Below, one piece after another: positions 15,830 through 30,737 of a stretch of DNA of 35,755 nt. The notes under the pieces were generated by a model. That model saw nothing but the letters and a program-made list of their open reading frames with translations. It did not search any database and had not been told where the DNA came from. The stretch's first letter is position 1. Each line of letters opens with the position of its first letter. The stretch comes from Halocaridina rubra. Its lineage: Eukaryota > Arthropoda > Malacostraca > Decapoda > Atyidae. The stretch is from contig JAXCGZ010017877.1 of assembly GCA_037179515.1 (NCBI GenBank), forward strand, positions 1 to 35,755, written 5' to 3'. A program made the translations under genes and the position numbers.

Positions 15830-15917
<88 letters not shown>
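15830..15917. repeat. (TA)n tract 10
   Basis: About 88 bp of TA closing off fragment D1; no transposon terminus is visible on its left edge. Confidence 0.97.
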
Positions 15918-15920
<3 letters not shown>

Positions 15921-15996
15921 AAATAAATTGTTATATCACAGCACAATATGAAGCAAAAAAAAAGTCCCATAAATAAAACACAAACAGAAGCGAAGG
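15918..15996. repeat. inverted-repeat arm G, right
   Basis: Reverse complement of much of 15310-15400 (CAGCACAATATGAAGC, CATAAATAAAACACAAA, GAAGCGAAGGTGTACTAT). Confidence 0.8.
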
Positions 15997-16002
15997 TGTA
16001 CT

Positions 16003-16470
16003 ATACACCTAGTTCTCAGAATAACGCCTAGAAGGTTCTCAGAAGTGTCGGGTAAATGGAAAATCGCGTGAAAAAACAAGTTATTTTACATAGGAAACAA
16101 TGATAAAGGGCATAGATACGTTCCAAACCTTACATAGACACACCATGCCAAAGATATAAGAAAAGTACAAAACATATTTTATTACTACATAGCAAAGCAG
16201 AGAGCCCTGTATCTATTTTTAAGAGTATACAAAAGATATTCATATTCATTTTACAGCTAGAAATTAACATACATTACTGTACTGTACTCTATTATGAAGT
16301 GGGCAACAGTCATACGGTACCCTGGGACATGCATGGTGTCCGTGAGCAAGTAACTTATGTGGTAGAAGAGGAGGAGGATGCAGGAGAGCGAACCTCTATC
16401 TGCAAATGTAAACAAATATAAAATAAAAATTATAAATAACCAAAGCAAGACTAAAAAACGAAAAAAAAAA
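16003..16470 (+). repeat. repeat block F, copy 2
   Basis: Begins CACCTAGTTCTCAGAATAAC after a TATA and follows block F copy 1 (11601-12062) in inverted orientation over ~460 bp with scattered differences. It includes AAAGGGCATAGATACGTTCC and ACACACCATGCCAAAGATAT. It runs through an A-run into the LINE remnant, exactly as in copy 1. The shared joint means the composite was copied as one unit. Confidence 0.7.
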
Positions 16471-16477
16471 AAAAATT

Positions 16478-16810
16478 ATGCAATGCCTAAATCTACCATA
16501 TGACAGATTAAAAAAACTTAATCTACATTCTCTAGAGAGGCGCAGAGTTAGGGGGGATATGATTGAGGTGTATAAATGGTTTAAAGGGATTAACAAGGGT
16601 GATATTAATAAAGTTTTAAAAATTCATGATCAAACCAGAATTCGTAATGGGTAATGGATTTGAGCTTGATAAATTTAGGTTCAGAAGGGAAATGGGTGAA
16701 AATTGGCTTGGTAATACCGTAGAGTATTCCTAGTAGGATAATAAACGCCAATACCTTAGACACCTTCAAATGTAGATTAGACAGACATATGACAGAGGTA
16801 GGGTGGGTGC
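16478..16810 (+). pseudogene. CR1/Jockey-like LINE RT C-terminal remnant, copy 2
   Basis: From ATG 16478 the frame reads QCLNLPYDRLKKLNLHSLER, then RRVRGDMIEVYKWFKGINKG, to TAA 16652. One base over, it continues NGFELDKFRFRREMGENWLG, then NTVEYS. This layout is characteristic of the C-terminal end of CR1/Jockey reverse transcriptases. At ~16735 it reads straight through the place where copy 1 is split by the hAT, so it serves as the empty site. Frameshift and stops make it non-functional, and no RT catalytic motif is present. Confidence 0.65.
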
Positions 16811-16892
16811 ATATATAATGTATAATGATGATGATCTTTTCTTATCGCTATCCTCTTTGTACTCGTGGAAGAAGCGTCCGCGAGCGCTTATT

Positions 16893-16895
<3 letters not shown>
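16811..16895 (+). repeat. LINE 3'-UTR phrase
   Basis: ATAATGTATAATGATGATGA, then CCTCTTTGTACTCGTGGAAG and GCGCTTATTTACTATA. Same phrase as both arms of the 8.2-kb inverted repeat and the fragment at 30384. Confidence 0.75.

Positions 16896-16980
<85 letters not shown>
16896..16980. repeat. (TA)n tract 11
   Basis: About 85 bp with one ATAAATA slip near 16960; the MITE at 16981 abuts it. Confidence 0.97.
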
Positions 16981-16981
<1 letters not shown>

Positions 16982-17087
16982 AAATGGGGGGGCATTATTC
17001 GCGAAATTCGAATTTCTTACTATTATTTTTTGGGGGCGTTATTGCAATTTCACGGATAAAAAAATCGCGCATAAAAGGAACAAGGTG
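16981..17087 (-). mobile_element. small TA-flanked MITE, copy 2
   Basis: Reverse complement of 6192-6292: AAAATGGGGGGGCATTATTC on the left and AAAGGAACAAGGTG on the right, with TA next to both ends. Confidence 0.7.
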
Positions 17088-17119
17088 TATATTATCACTG
17101 GACTCCAGTACTCTTCAGG

Positions 17120-17257
<138 letters not shown>

Positions 17258-17839
17258 TAATCCCTCGTTATATTGTGATACACCTACCACAAATTCAGTG
17301 CATCGCGTTTTATTTTGGCAAACTTTTTTTTTCTAGGTATTGCGAGAAGCCACGATATGTGGAAATATTAAAATTTTCAGTATATTCATTATTTATTGAA
17401 AAAAGTATTTTCATTATTTTATTGATAAAATAAAGTTCTTCCCAGCCTAAAAATAATAACACAGTAAAAAATAGTAAAAAACATAAATTTAAACATGTAA
17501 CTCTGCACCATATAAAATACAATACCGGTATCAGCGTTTCGGAAGACGCAAAGGGTCGCACCTACTGAGAGAGTACATATTAAAATTTCCAGTATTTTCA
17601 TTATTTTATTGATAAAAAGAAAGTATTTCCTAGCCTAAGAAAAATAAAACAGTCAAATATAGCAAAAAAAACATAAATTTTAATATGCAACTCACAGTAC
17701 TGCACCATATAAAATATGATACCGGTATCGGCTTCTTGTAAAACGCAGAGGGTCGCACCTACCTGAGATAGTACACGGGATGCTATTGGCTGATGGGTGG
17801 GAGACGACAAATCACAGAACTGTTTTTCTGCATGTTCTG

Positions 17840-17925
17840 TATCATGGGGTCTGATTGGCTTTTTGATTGAAGCTTGATTCTCCCAGCATCTTCCATTGTC
17901 TTGCCTTACCCGTTCAGTTTACTCA
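17840..17925 (+). promoter_or_regulatory. candidate Tigger promoter (T9)
   Basis: An inverted CCAAT box (TGATTGGC, ~17852) and an arthropod initiator-like TCAGTTT (17914) lie 85-150 bp upstream of the ATG at 18004. The same arrangement is present in T7 and T13. No TATA box in the usual place. Confidence 0.35.
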
Positions 17926-18003
17926 CGTGTGCGCCGTTCACGGTGTGCTTCTTGATACGTTGTTCTTGTGATTTTGTGAAACTTTTGTATTTCAACCCCT
18001 ACA

Positions 18004-19774
18004 ATGCCACCCAGGCGTCCTTCATCTTCTAAGGCTTCTGGTAGTGAGCCTTAGTGGTTAAGGAAGATGCTGACCATAGCAGATAAGGTAAAACTGTTAG
18101 ATATGCTGAAGGAAGGGAGAAGGTTCTCGGATGTCGGCCGCAATTTTGGCATCAATGAATCTACTGTTCGATACATCAAGAAGGATGAGGCAAATATCAG
18201 GAAGACAGCGACTACTACTTTTAACAAAACAGCTAAGAGAGTCGTAACACCCTGCATTAAGATAATAGTGCAGATGGAATCTGCTTTGGCCCTGTGGATT
18301 GCTGATTGCAGGAAGAAGAGCATCAGCTTAGACACGAGTATCATATAAACACACGCGAAGAAGCTGTACAAGACATTCGATGCAAGCAAAGCCGACGATG
18401 ACAGTGGTGACCGTGAGAAGGAGGAGAGAGAAGAAGAAATGGACGACCTACAACCAGAACCATCCAGCGACTCTCCACCAAGGAAAGCATCGTTTGTTGC
18501 AAGCAAGGGATGGTTCGCCAAATTTAAAAAACGTTTTGGCCTAAAGAGTGTTTCGGTGCATGGCGAAGCTGCCTCTGCAGATACAGCTGCACCTGATGAT
18601 TATGTAAACAATGACTTCAAGAAAATTACCGAGGAAGGCGATTATGCTCCTGAGCAAGTATTTCACATGGATGAGACTGGGTTATTTTGGAAGAGAATGC
18701 CGTCTCACCCTTTTCTTTTCGAGGAAGAAGCTAAAGCCCCGGGATTTAAAGCACACAGAGACCGAGTTACCTTCATCATGTGCAGGAATGCTGCGGGCTT
18801 TATGTTAAAGCCCGGGCTTATCTACAAGTCAAAGAAGCCTAGGGCTTTGAAGAATATAAACAAGAATCTGCTGCCAGTGAATTGGATGCATAAATCTAAG
18901 GCCTGGATCATGAAAAGCCTCACATCGGACTGGTTTTACCAATGCTTTATCCCTCGGGTCAGAGTTTATCTTGCGGAGAAGGGCCTTGAATTTAAAGTCC
19001 TTCTTTTGATGGATAATGCTGGTGGCCACGCAACTGTTCTCCATTAAGACGGTGTTCAGGTAGAGTTCCTGCCACCAAATATGACACCACTGATTCAACC
19101 TATGGATCAAGGCGTTATTCATGCGTTCAAGGCCCTCTACACACGAAATGCCCTGGCGAACCTGGTTGACTCCATGGAAGCGGACAAAGAATTCATACTG
19201 AAGGCGTACTGGCATAACTACACGATTGCTACATGCCTTCAAAATATTCAGATTGCAATCAAAGAGATGAAGCCGGCCAAAATCAATGCCAGCTGGAAGA
19301 AATTGTGGCCCGAAGCCATCTACGACTACAAGGGATTCACTCCTGACGAAGTGCGTAACTCGGCAGTTGCAAAAGCTGTGAAGTTGGCTGCATTGCTAGG
19401 AGGAGAAGGCTGTAAAGATATGAGTCACAAGACGTCAATGAACTGATCGACTGCCACTCATAGCCGTTGACTGATGAAGACTTGGAGGAAATGACAAAAT
19501 CAGCGAGCAAAGAAGAGAAAGAACAACAACCGGAAAGCACGATGAAGTCGAAGACCCTGGCCTTACACTCGAACAGCTGGCAGCCATGTATAACATGGCC
19601 AAAGAACTCCAACAACTGTCGCAAGAGCATGACGATGATATGGTTCGTTCGGTTCACTTCTGCAATAATATCGATGATGCCATGACTCCTTACAAGACCA
19701 TCTTCGCACAAAAGAAGAAACAGCGACAGCAACTCCCCATTACCATGTTCTTCTCTCGCAAAAAGCAGCCGTAA
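18004..19774 (+). pseudogene. Tigger transposase (T9), stops and frameshifts
   Basis: Frame from ATG 18004 (MPPRRPSSSKASGSEP). In-frame stops lie at 18052 (TAG, lysine codon elsewhere), 18346 and 19045. A 1-bp deletion near 19430 and a second shift near 19550 follow. Parts in order: basic leader and N-terminal helix-turn-helix (KVKLLDMLKEGRRFSDVG, then NESTVRYIKKDEA); CENP-B-type second DNA-binding domain with an acidic linker; and the DDE core with MDETGLFWKRMP, LLLMDNAGGHA and QPMDQGV. It ends LPITMFFSRKKQP at 19774. The protein would bind the element ends and cut at TA. Its lesions differ from those of the 30.5-kb copy, so the two decayed independently. Related to TIGD1-type proteins. Confidence 0.92.
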
Positions 19775-20007
19775 AGCTGTAATTGGCTTTGGAGTATGTA
19801 CACGGCATCATAACGTCATATAAATTTACGCTTGCACGCTGTTATTAATAAAGTAAAGGGTGGTTTGTTAACAGTGCAGGGAGGGTTTATACAGTAAAGG
19901 TAAAAATAAATGTAAAATACCTATAATAAATATGGTGCTTATACTTCGCGGAATTTCACCTTTCGCAGTGCGTCCCGGAACCGAACCCTGCCATAAACGA
20001 GGGAGCA

Positions 20008-20118
<111 letters not shown>

Positions 20119-20222
20119 CAGAGGATCCTCAGTTTACGATGTCCTGAAGATACAATTTATGTGGTTACAACACATTTCCCATAAATTATTTGCTTATTTT
20201 TTGATAATTTTTGGCCTGTATT

Positions 20223-20656
<434 letters not shown>

Positions 20657-20749
20657 GTTAAAGTTTACTAAACTTGTTTGAAAAATTCGGAAAATAAAGC
20701 AAATTTTATCTCTATATTTTTTCAAAAGTTATTCAAGATGATCAACAAC

Positions 20750-20936
<187 letters not shown>

Positions 20937-20989
20937 AATTAGTTTTTCGATCTACCCGGAAGGTGTGGTAAATTCACGGCATGCCAAAA

Positions 20990-21720
20990 TAGTTTGTGAG
21001 AGCAGTGGAGGAATACACAGCTAGCAGCAATGCTGTATTCATATTAATCAAGTTAATGGCTTAATTTTTTTTTTTTTTTTAATATTTGGTTATACAGAAG
21101 GATTATATTGAATATGAAAAAAGACAAACATGTAGGTGTAAATGCGATTTTATTCAAAATACAGTACACACGAATACACAGCTAGCAGCACTGCTGTATT
21201 CATATTTATCAAGTTAATGGCATTAATTATTTATTTATATATTTGATTATATTGAATTTAAAAAGAAAAATACTAAACACATAGCATAAATACAATTTTA
21301 TTTGAATACATACGAATACAAAGGTAGCTGTTACAATACGTGCAGCCATTACAAAGGCATCGTATAAAGTTGTAGGCTGACGAGTTGTCTGTTAAAAATG
21401 TACACATAGCTGTTCTGTATTCGTATTTATCAAGTTAATGGTTTTAATTATTTATTTTTTCATATACAGTATTTGATTATATTGAAAAATTATATTGAAT
21501 TTAAAAAGAAAAAATTCAAACACATAGCTGTAAATACGATTTTATTTGAAATACACACGAACACAAAGGTAGCAAACACAGCTGTTCTGTATACGCATTT
21601 ATCAAGTTAATGGCTTTATTTATTTATTTTCTTATATACATTTAGTTATTTTGAAAAATTATATTAAATTTAAAAAGAAAAAGTACCAAACATATACTGT
21701 AGCTACAAATACGAATCTAT
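20990..21720 (+). repeat. tandem array in element E, four units of ~160-220 bp
   Basis: CTGTATTC followed by ATCAAGTTAATGG recurs near 21033, 21193, 21413 and 21584. Each unit also has TTATATTGAATTTAAAAAG and ATACGATTTTATTTGAAATA variants. Non-coding in all frames. Confidence 0.8.
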
Positions 21721-21909
21721 TTGAAATAGTTTGGTGAGTGTAGTGTAAGAATACAATGTAGTGTGGCATTAGAAGCAGGAGAAGGACCACCATTTAGTTT
21801 ATTCCTGCCCGCAACATTGTTTCTAGTGTTTTCGTCTGCTCTCTCGTTGTGTTCGCTCCCTCCAGATGCAAGGACACTACTTGAGTACAGTAAAAGTATG
21901 CAATACCTA

Positions 21910-22480
21910 CAGTTTTGTTGTTGTGTAATATTTTTATGTTTATAAGAGTGTTTATTATCTTACAATGAGAACTTATATTGTTGTAGTGTAATATTTTTAT
22001 GTTTATAAAAGTGTTTTATAATTTTACAATGAGAACGTATTTTGTTGTAGTGTAATATATTTTTGTTTATAAGTGTTTTATAAACTTACAATGAGAACTT
22101 AAAATAATGAATGTACAGTACAGATTTTTTCTATAGATTATATACTGAATGTTCATTTGTCTCTCCTGGCTCACCCGCCCCAGTCTCCTCAGCACCTGCC
22201 TCTACAACTTCCACCTCCTCATAATCCAGTCTCTCCCTCGCTGTGCAAGCACACCACATGAGTACAATAAAGGTAAGCAATACAGTACCTACAGTTTTGT
22301 TGTAGTGTAATATTTTTATGTTTATTAGTGTATTTCATAATTTTACAATGAGAACTTATTTTGTTGTAGTGCAATATTTTTATGTTTATAAGTGTGTTTT
22401 ATTATCTTACAATGAGAACTTATTTTGCTGTAGTGTAATATTTTTATGTATATAAGTGTTGTTTCATTATACAGGACCTG
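21910..22480 (+). repeat. second tandem array in element E, ~70-bp units
   Basis: TGTAATATTTTTATGTTTATAA and CTTACAATGAGAACTTAT alternate in about six units, three before and three after an interruption at about 22100-22285. The interruption holds a Ser/Pro/Thr-rich frame (GSPAPVSSAPASTTSTSS) ending at TAA 22222. It could be the very C-terminus of a lost transposase. Confidence 0.75.
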
Positions 22481-22701
22481 TATCTTACAATGTTAATTTT
22501 AAAGTTTAGGAATATTATTAAGATTAGTTTTAGTAATTTTTCAAGAATTATTAGGAACATTGAGTTTTTGTCTATGTTTTTAATGGTTTATTCTATCCAT
22601 AGTTTGGGGGACTTAGGTTCAAATCTAAGTGAATTCCAACTTACGCTGAAATCCGCATAAAGTTAGCTGTCAGGAATTGAACCTTGACGTTACATGGGGA
22701 C

Positions 22702-22910
<209 letters not shown>

Positions 22911-25609
22911 AAAACAATCCTCTTTACTATATAAAACAAGAGTTTCACAAAAGACAGACAGTTCACCACAGAAATGACAGGAAGTCTAATGCAAGACTTT
23001 TGTAATATAATACACACCTCTTAAGTAAAGCTATTATTAATCCAACACAAAGAAAATGGTATTATTCTAACCAAAAAATGCAAAACACATTTTACAAAGT
23101 AAAAATTCCCAAGTTCTCAATACAGTAGGTTCTTTCATTCAAAATAATTATTGGCAGCTTCTAAGCAATAGAGTAATTAAACACTAACAGCAACATCATC
23201 AAGAACAATGTTCTGTGTACTCGCTTACTGAAATCTCTGTATTTTTCTTGATAAGTATTATACAATATATATTTGTATTCCTTTTAACAAGCCCCAGAAT
23301 TTCTTATACAGCACAGAATCTGGCAAGTACACAGGAAAGCATTTTAGTACATTCACGATGTTGATAGTACCTTTGGAATATTAAGGACTTTATAGTTCTT
23401 AATGGTGAAAAAATTGGTTAACATTTCTTGATTAATTTGGTACATGTAAATAGATTCTATATAAATTACTCCTAATGTAAGTATTACAAACACAGTATTT
23501 TGGTATAGTGGTAAAATTTTTTATAAATTTTGAAACAAAAAAAAATAGAAGAAATCTTTTTTATTTGTGTCAACATTCTCAATATGCCCTATGTAGTGAG
23601 TCCAATATAGCAAGCTACCAGTGACTGGTATTTTACAGAATGGCTGAAAAACAATTATATAATAAAAATATATCATAAAATGCAGAAAATTACTGTGACT
23701 TCAGGAAGAATTCTGTAATCTATACCTGTTAAGTCATCAGTGACTACTTACGAATGATGCACACATACATTAAGAGTATATACCTGTACCAAGGTTTTCT
23801 ATGATTCACAAATATACAAAATATCAGATCACTGCAATAAAATATTTATAAATTGCTTTATCCTTGCATGCAATTTGGCTGAGAGTTTGTGATAGCACAA
23901 ATTCATAGCATAGAAAATACATAGAAGAGCAACATTATACTGTCAATAGAGACAATGCAAGTAACTGTACTAGACTGGAACTAACAGTATGTGACTCACA
24001 CTACTTTAACAGAGTGAACTTATTTCCAAACCATCACCAAACGCATAATGAACACAATTTTCATTACAGAAACCTTCAGCCTATTATATTGCCCATTATT
24101 ATAAAATGAACAACAGTTAAACTAAAACACTCCTAAAACTGATGAATCTCCCGGTCTACAGTTGGACAATATTTGTATGTAATTTGTTCAGTCACATATC
24201 AAGTCTACATATTTTAGACTTTATCATTCAGAAAACTCAATTTGTTTGAAGGATCACATAATAGCAATGAATAAATCTTTCAAGTGGGTCTTATAGTATA
24301 TTAAAACAATAATCACTTTATCAAAGTAACAAGTTGCTAATGGGAAAATCTTTATTCACATTTACATACTATGTAATTAAATTTTTTGCGTGATGCTCAA
24401 GTGTATTACTGGTAAACTGAAGCTAAGCAGCAAATATTTTTGGCCAAAAAAGAAAATGAGATTCACAAATATGTACTAATGTGTAAATTACTAAGATATG
24501 AAACACATCAAAGGTTAGTGGGCAATCTGAAGACATACAAGTAAAATGGTGATTTCTTTCTTTTTTTTCAACAATGATGCCCCCCATTATAACTTTACTT
24601 ATAGGCTTATGTCTGCATGCTGTAGGAGAAGCTACCTTCACTTCTAATATGCTTGTAAAGGCCGGCTAAAATTGACATCCTCAGTCGTAAGGGAGAAAAA
24701 ATTCAGTCCTCATATACCCTGCTTGTTGTAAGAGCCATAAAAAGGGAAAAAGGAACAAAGGCCTGAAAGTCCCATCCTCCTTAACATTTCTTTCTTACCA
24801 CAAAATAGACCACAGAAAGGGTTTGGATGTGCGAGGTAAAATGAAGCCTTGTTGCTTCCCTCATACCGATGTATCCAAACCTAAAAACTTGTGCAGATAT
24901 ATATGCTCTAACTTGTCATTACACACTACTAAATGGGATATCACTGGTGTTGGAAAAAGACTCACCCTTGTATCTGTGTGACAATATGGATAAAATGGTC
25001 AGTGATGGCAGGCCATTCTTCCCTCCATGACTATTTACACAGAGCAAAACAGTCAATGCTGAGGTGAGAGAAGCAGGTTATGCTGCCTCATGCAATAAGT
25101 TGTAGCCATCCTACTGGATTTAACATGATATGGCATCATGTTTGAAGAAAAAAAAATAATGCAAAGCAAAACAGAACAACATATAAAGTGCATATTCTAT
25201 ATAGAATCATTTTTCATATACCTCTAAAACAACAGTGTTTACAACAGTACTGGACTTCTGTATTCAACTTCAGCTACGCATGCCTTAATTATCAAGATTA
25301 AAACTTAGGTAATTATTCTATCTTTTAAGTTTATATTATGGATATTAAACCCCAATATGTAGTTGCCACTTCAGTACAAAATTTTATGTAAATGTTACTA
25401 TCAGCCTAAATAATTAGCATATATAAGCTTAATGACAAGAAAAAAATGTGGACAAGGCATAATTAGTTTATCAGTATATCACACCATTGCAAAGGTCATT
25501 TTATGTATGGAAGTCAACACAAAATAATCCTCTAAGCAAGCTACAGATAATTTCAGTAACTTTTACCATCTATATCTATGGAAGATAAAAAACAACATTG
25601 GCTACTCAC
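22911..25609 (-). other. 3' flank of the Nak homologue: long 3' UTR and/or 3'-UTR intron
   Basis: About 2.7 kb of mostly unique, A/T-rich DNA without long ORFs, (TA)n or transposon ends. On the minus strand it follows the kinase stop codon, so it is the natural place for the 3' UTR. Candidate minus-strand AATAAA signals lie at 24351-24356 and 23560-23565. If the donor at 25604-25609 is used, the first part is an intron and the last exon lies within it. Neither alternative can be settled from sequence alone. Confidence 0.5.
25604..25609 (-). promoter_or_regulatory. candidate splice donor after the Nak stop codon
   Basis: The minus strand reads GAGAAGTGG then GTGAGTAGC, a strong donor match, 48 bases past the TAA at 25658. 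A stop this close to an exon end would usually escape nonsense-mediated decay. Use of the site is unproven. Confidence 0.4.
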
Positions 25610-28037
25610 CCACTTCTCAGGAATCTCTTCATTGAGGATACAAGTGTTCTAGGCTACTTAGCGCCCCAATTTGGAAAAAGGATTCATCCCTCGCTTCAGA
25701 GATCCAAATCTTGTACCTCCAGTCATTCGAAGATCAGAATCATCTTCTTCGGGGCTCTGAAGAGTATCCTCTGCCTTTTCAATATCCTCCCGAGCTCTTT
25801 CAGATTCACGCCTGGTTTTGTCGTACTCTCGTTTACTATCGTCCAAGGTAAAATCTTCAAAACTCATATTGGAAATTCCTACAGATTCTACACTGGAATT
25901 CTTTTCTGTTTTTTTCTCTAGTTTTTCCACCTTTTTTTCCAGCTTCTCCTGTTTCTTACTTTTCTTACCACTCTTTTCTTTTTTTGAATGCAGAAACTGT
26001 TTAACTGGAAGAACCATGGTATTTTCCTCTTCAAATTCTTCACTAATATTCTTATATTTCAATCTATCCTTACTTCTGTCTCTGTGCTTTGGCTTTCTAC
26101 TAGCTACAACAATGCCATCATCACTTGAGGTATCAGAGTCGGAGAGTTTTTGATGCGTTAATCTAGGTTTCCTAAAACTAGGTGGCGTTGACTTTCTTTG
26201 GTATTTTGGAACTTTAAAGTCTCCAAAATATCTATCTGTCTGCCCCTCTTCTTTGGACATCTGAAGCAACTGAGCTTGAAACACAGAATTCATATTAGCA
26301 GGCAAAGTGTGACTTTTTCCACTAGAATTCTGATAAGGCCTATGCTGATGACCAGTGACGGGTTTAAAAGGCACAGCACCAAATAAGTCGGCATCATCTA
26401 TGTCAGCAGACTTTAATTCCATACTTGTAGATGAGGGATAAATTTTCAGTGAGCGTGGGGTGGAGGTATGAATAGGCATGTGAGTGCTCCCATCTACTGG
26501 AGGAGTATAATACACAGACTGGGATGAATTTGAAAACTGGGAAACACTTCCATTGATAGTTTCTTGATTAAGGAAAGAAACGTCCTTGGTATCAATAGAC
26601 GCTGCTGTTGATATAGTGACATCACTAAAAGGAGTTGAACCAAAAAGATCTGTGCTCTGGAGAGATGGGGAGCTGACTGCACCACCTGCAGAAGATGGTG
26701 TAAGAGAATCCAAACTCTGAGACATGAGACCTGGAATACTTGGTTGGTGAGGGACATTTTGTTGATTATTAAGTAAAGCTTTGTCATTCATGACTGAAGG
26801 CAGTACAGAATCAGATAAAAGATTGGGGTCTAATGAGTCTAAGGAAGATACAGCTTGTTCATCACTGATAAAAGGATTAACAAAGGGATTTTTCATAGGT
26901 ATAGGATTCAAAGAAGCTAAAACTGGATATGGTCCAGAAATATTTTCATAATGATGGTATCTTTGCGCCAAGACACCATTTTCCGTAGTGATGTTATTTG
27001 GATTGATAACAACATTTTCATAAATAGGGTATTCTTCATTAGGTGATTCCTCATATATAATATCTGCTTGCACTGGTAGTCTCAGAGGCTCAACAACTTG
27101 ATCTGATACATCTGGGCTACTCATAACTGCTGGAGCTGGAGAAGCATCAGTAACTGGGGGTGTTATAATAGGATGAGTTGAGGCTTCTAAAGGAGACACA
27201 GTGTTACTTGATGGTTGGCTTCGACTATGAAATACTTTTTTGTTCAGGATTTTCAAAGAAGACTTGAATGGAGCTAACGCAAATACATCTTCTTCTGAAT
27301 GTTCTTTGTGCTTATAAGACTCGTCTAAAGACGTTTTTCGAAAAGGCCTTGGGACATGAAACATACTAGAACGTGTGGAAGCCTCCTCAGTAGTTTGCTG
27401 AGGTAACTGCTGCTCATAAAGCTGATTTCCATCTGTGGACTTGTCTTCTTCATCACCTTCAGAATCTAATTCATCATCCTGAAGTAGCGGTTTCTCACCA
27501 TATTCATGACCCAATAATCTGTCAGGAGGACATTTCTTGCTCTCTTGCTCTTGCAGAGCTCTTGCACGTGCCCTAATAGCAGCTTTACTAGGTTTGGGCC
27601 CCCGTCGTACTATATGTAATGAATCACATCCATCTGCTCTTGGGTCATCTTCGTGAGTTGTTACACTCTCACATTCTGCATGGTAAACGGATGAACTAAT
27701 TGTTTCTGAAATGTCTCCACGGTCACAGTGGTCATAATCATATTCATCATTAATTCTAGCTTTCAAGTCACTGGCAGATCCTATAGAATCATCGTCGGAA
27801 ACACTACATATGAAGACGCCATCAGGGTTCCCACCTTCTTCAACCGTCCTCTCTCCAGAGGGACAGTCCTTACGGGAACTGTGTTTTTTATGTTTACGAC
27901 AGTGACCTTCATGGGATTTTCTGACAGGTGCTTGTGGAGTTTGTTGTTTATTTTCCCTTGACTGATGCAATATGGTATTCTCAACTTCCTCTTCACTTTC
28001 CTCATCATGGGTATTTTGTAACTTTTCGTATTTTGAT
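25610..28037 (-). CDS. nak: Numb-associated kinase (Nak/AAK1/BMP2K) C-terminal tail exon
   Basis: One large exon: acceptor TTTCATTTCAG before 28037, frame open for ~792 codons to TAA at 25658, then UTR. The kinase domain is not here; this is the long disordered tail through which Nak-family kinases contact endocytic adaptors. Family signs: EYGEKPLLQDDELDSEGDEE (~27440-27500); NPF twice in MKNPFVNPF (~26880), the EH-domain ligand; DLFGSTPF (~26640) and the conserved DADLFGAVPFKP (~26370), AP2-ear-type DxF motifs; NMSFEDFTLDD (~25840); a K/E-rich coil (~25900-25990); and a final NPFSKLGR. The family phosphorylates the AP2 mu subunit in clathrin-mediated endocytosis. No stops or shifts, so the gene looks functional. 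AAK1 versus BMP2K cannot be told apart in an invertebrate single-copy homologue. Confidence 0.85.
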
Positions 28038-28595
28038 CTGAAATGAAATTATATAGATAAATAATCATACAAAAATACTTATACTATTACACTATTTTTC
28101 TAGAGGGAAATAACACAATAGGTACTACCACTGGAAAATCGTAATTAAAAATCTAGTATACATGTACATGTACTTTAACAATATGGTTAATATATATTCA
28201 GAAAAAGCTTCACATATACAATTAATAAATTTATCAAAAAAATAATGCAAAACACTTCCACTTATGCTATATAGTGAATGTTTAAAAAATTATTAAGATA
28301 TACACTACACAGCAGATGCTTGTCTGTTGTTTTATAAAGCATTACAACCCATAACGATATCCATGAAAACTGTCTGAATCTGTATTTCAGATGAAGGAAA
28401 CTATTTTTCATACCCTCCTTAAAAGTATTAGAGTAGTGTCCTACTTAATTAAAAAAAAAAAAATCCTATTTACATATTCAATAAATCATCTTTGGATGAC
28501 ATATTATTAAAGTAATTCACTATTAACTTGGAAATATTCCTAAGTAAAATTATAATCATCTACAATGACAATTAATATTTCTCATATATTTATAC
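28038..28595 (-). other. Nak intron, 558 bp
   Basis: Minus-strand GTATAAATAT at 28595 to TTTCATTTCAG ending at 28038. It joins exon ends of matching phase (AG plus A gives Arg), producing PLEDR then SKYEKLQN. No repeats recognised inside. Confidence 0.85.
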
Positions 28596-28719
28596 CTGTC
28601 TTCTAGAGGCGGTCGAGTAAAAGGTGTCGCAGAGCTTCCACTACAAGATGGTTCAGCCACAATTCCTTGCGAGTCCTGTGAACCCTGAGATGATAAACTT
28701 GATTGTCGATTCTGCTCCC
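28596..28719 (-). CDS. nak: Nak homologue, internal coding exon
   Basis: 124 bp between acceptor CTTATAACAG and donor GACAG-GTATAA. It encodes EQNRQSSLSSQGSQDSQGIV, then AEPSCSGSSATPFTRPPLED with split codons at both ends. The phase fits the downstream exon exactly. Ser/Gln-rich, as is usual for the linker between kinase domain and tail in this family. It contains no kinase motif, so the catalytic exons lie further right than the window. Confidence 0.8.
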
Positions 28720-30346
<1,627 letters not shown>

Positions 30347-30383
30347 AAAAAAAAAGAAGATATTTTTGTTTTTTCCTTTTTTT

Positions 30384-30549
<166 letters not shown>

Positions 30550-30737
30550 TCCTTCGCTGTATCACGTTTCTTGGCTCGCGATTTCACTGTACCGCGTTTT
30601 TTTTTTGGCAAATTATTTTTTTTTTGGGAGGGGGGTATATGCAAAAATATTAAAATAAAAAAATAACATTTTCAGTATTTTCATTTTTTTATTGAAAAAA
30701 AAAATTTCATTATTTAATTGATAAAAAAAAAATTATT

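Noticed and set aside
18051..18521. Minus-strand frames over the Tigger transposases (also 18829-19242, 31770-32123, 32686-32955)
   Set aside because: Shadows of the plus-strand transposase; no recognisable domain.
21763..21945. 60-residue frame with a signal-peptide-like hydrophobic run inside element E
   Set aside because: It lies in tandem-repeat DNA, has no initiation context or partner, and a related stretch at ~22150 is not open in the same way.
24423..24641. 72-residue minus-strand frame downstream of Nak
   Set aside because: No recognisable motif, no plausible splice connection and unremarkable length for A/T-rich DNA; more likely 3' UTR or intron.
25818..26153. Plus-strand open frames over the Nak exon (also 25598-25921, 26198-26386, 27728-27961)
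   Set aside because: Antisense shadows of a coding exon with family motifs on the minus strand; they have no motifs of their own.
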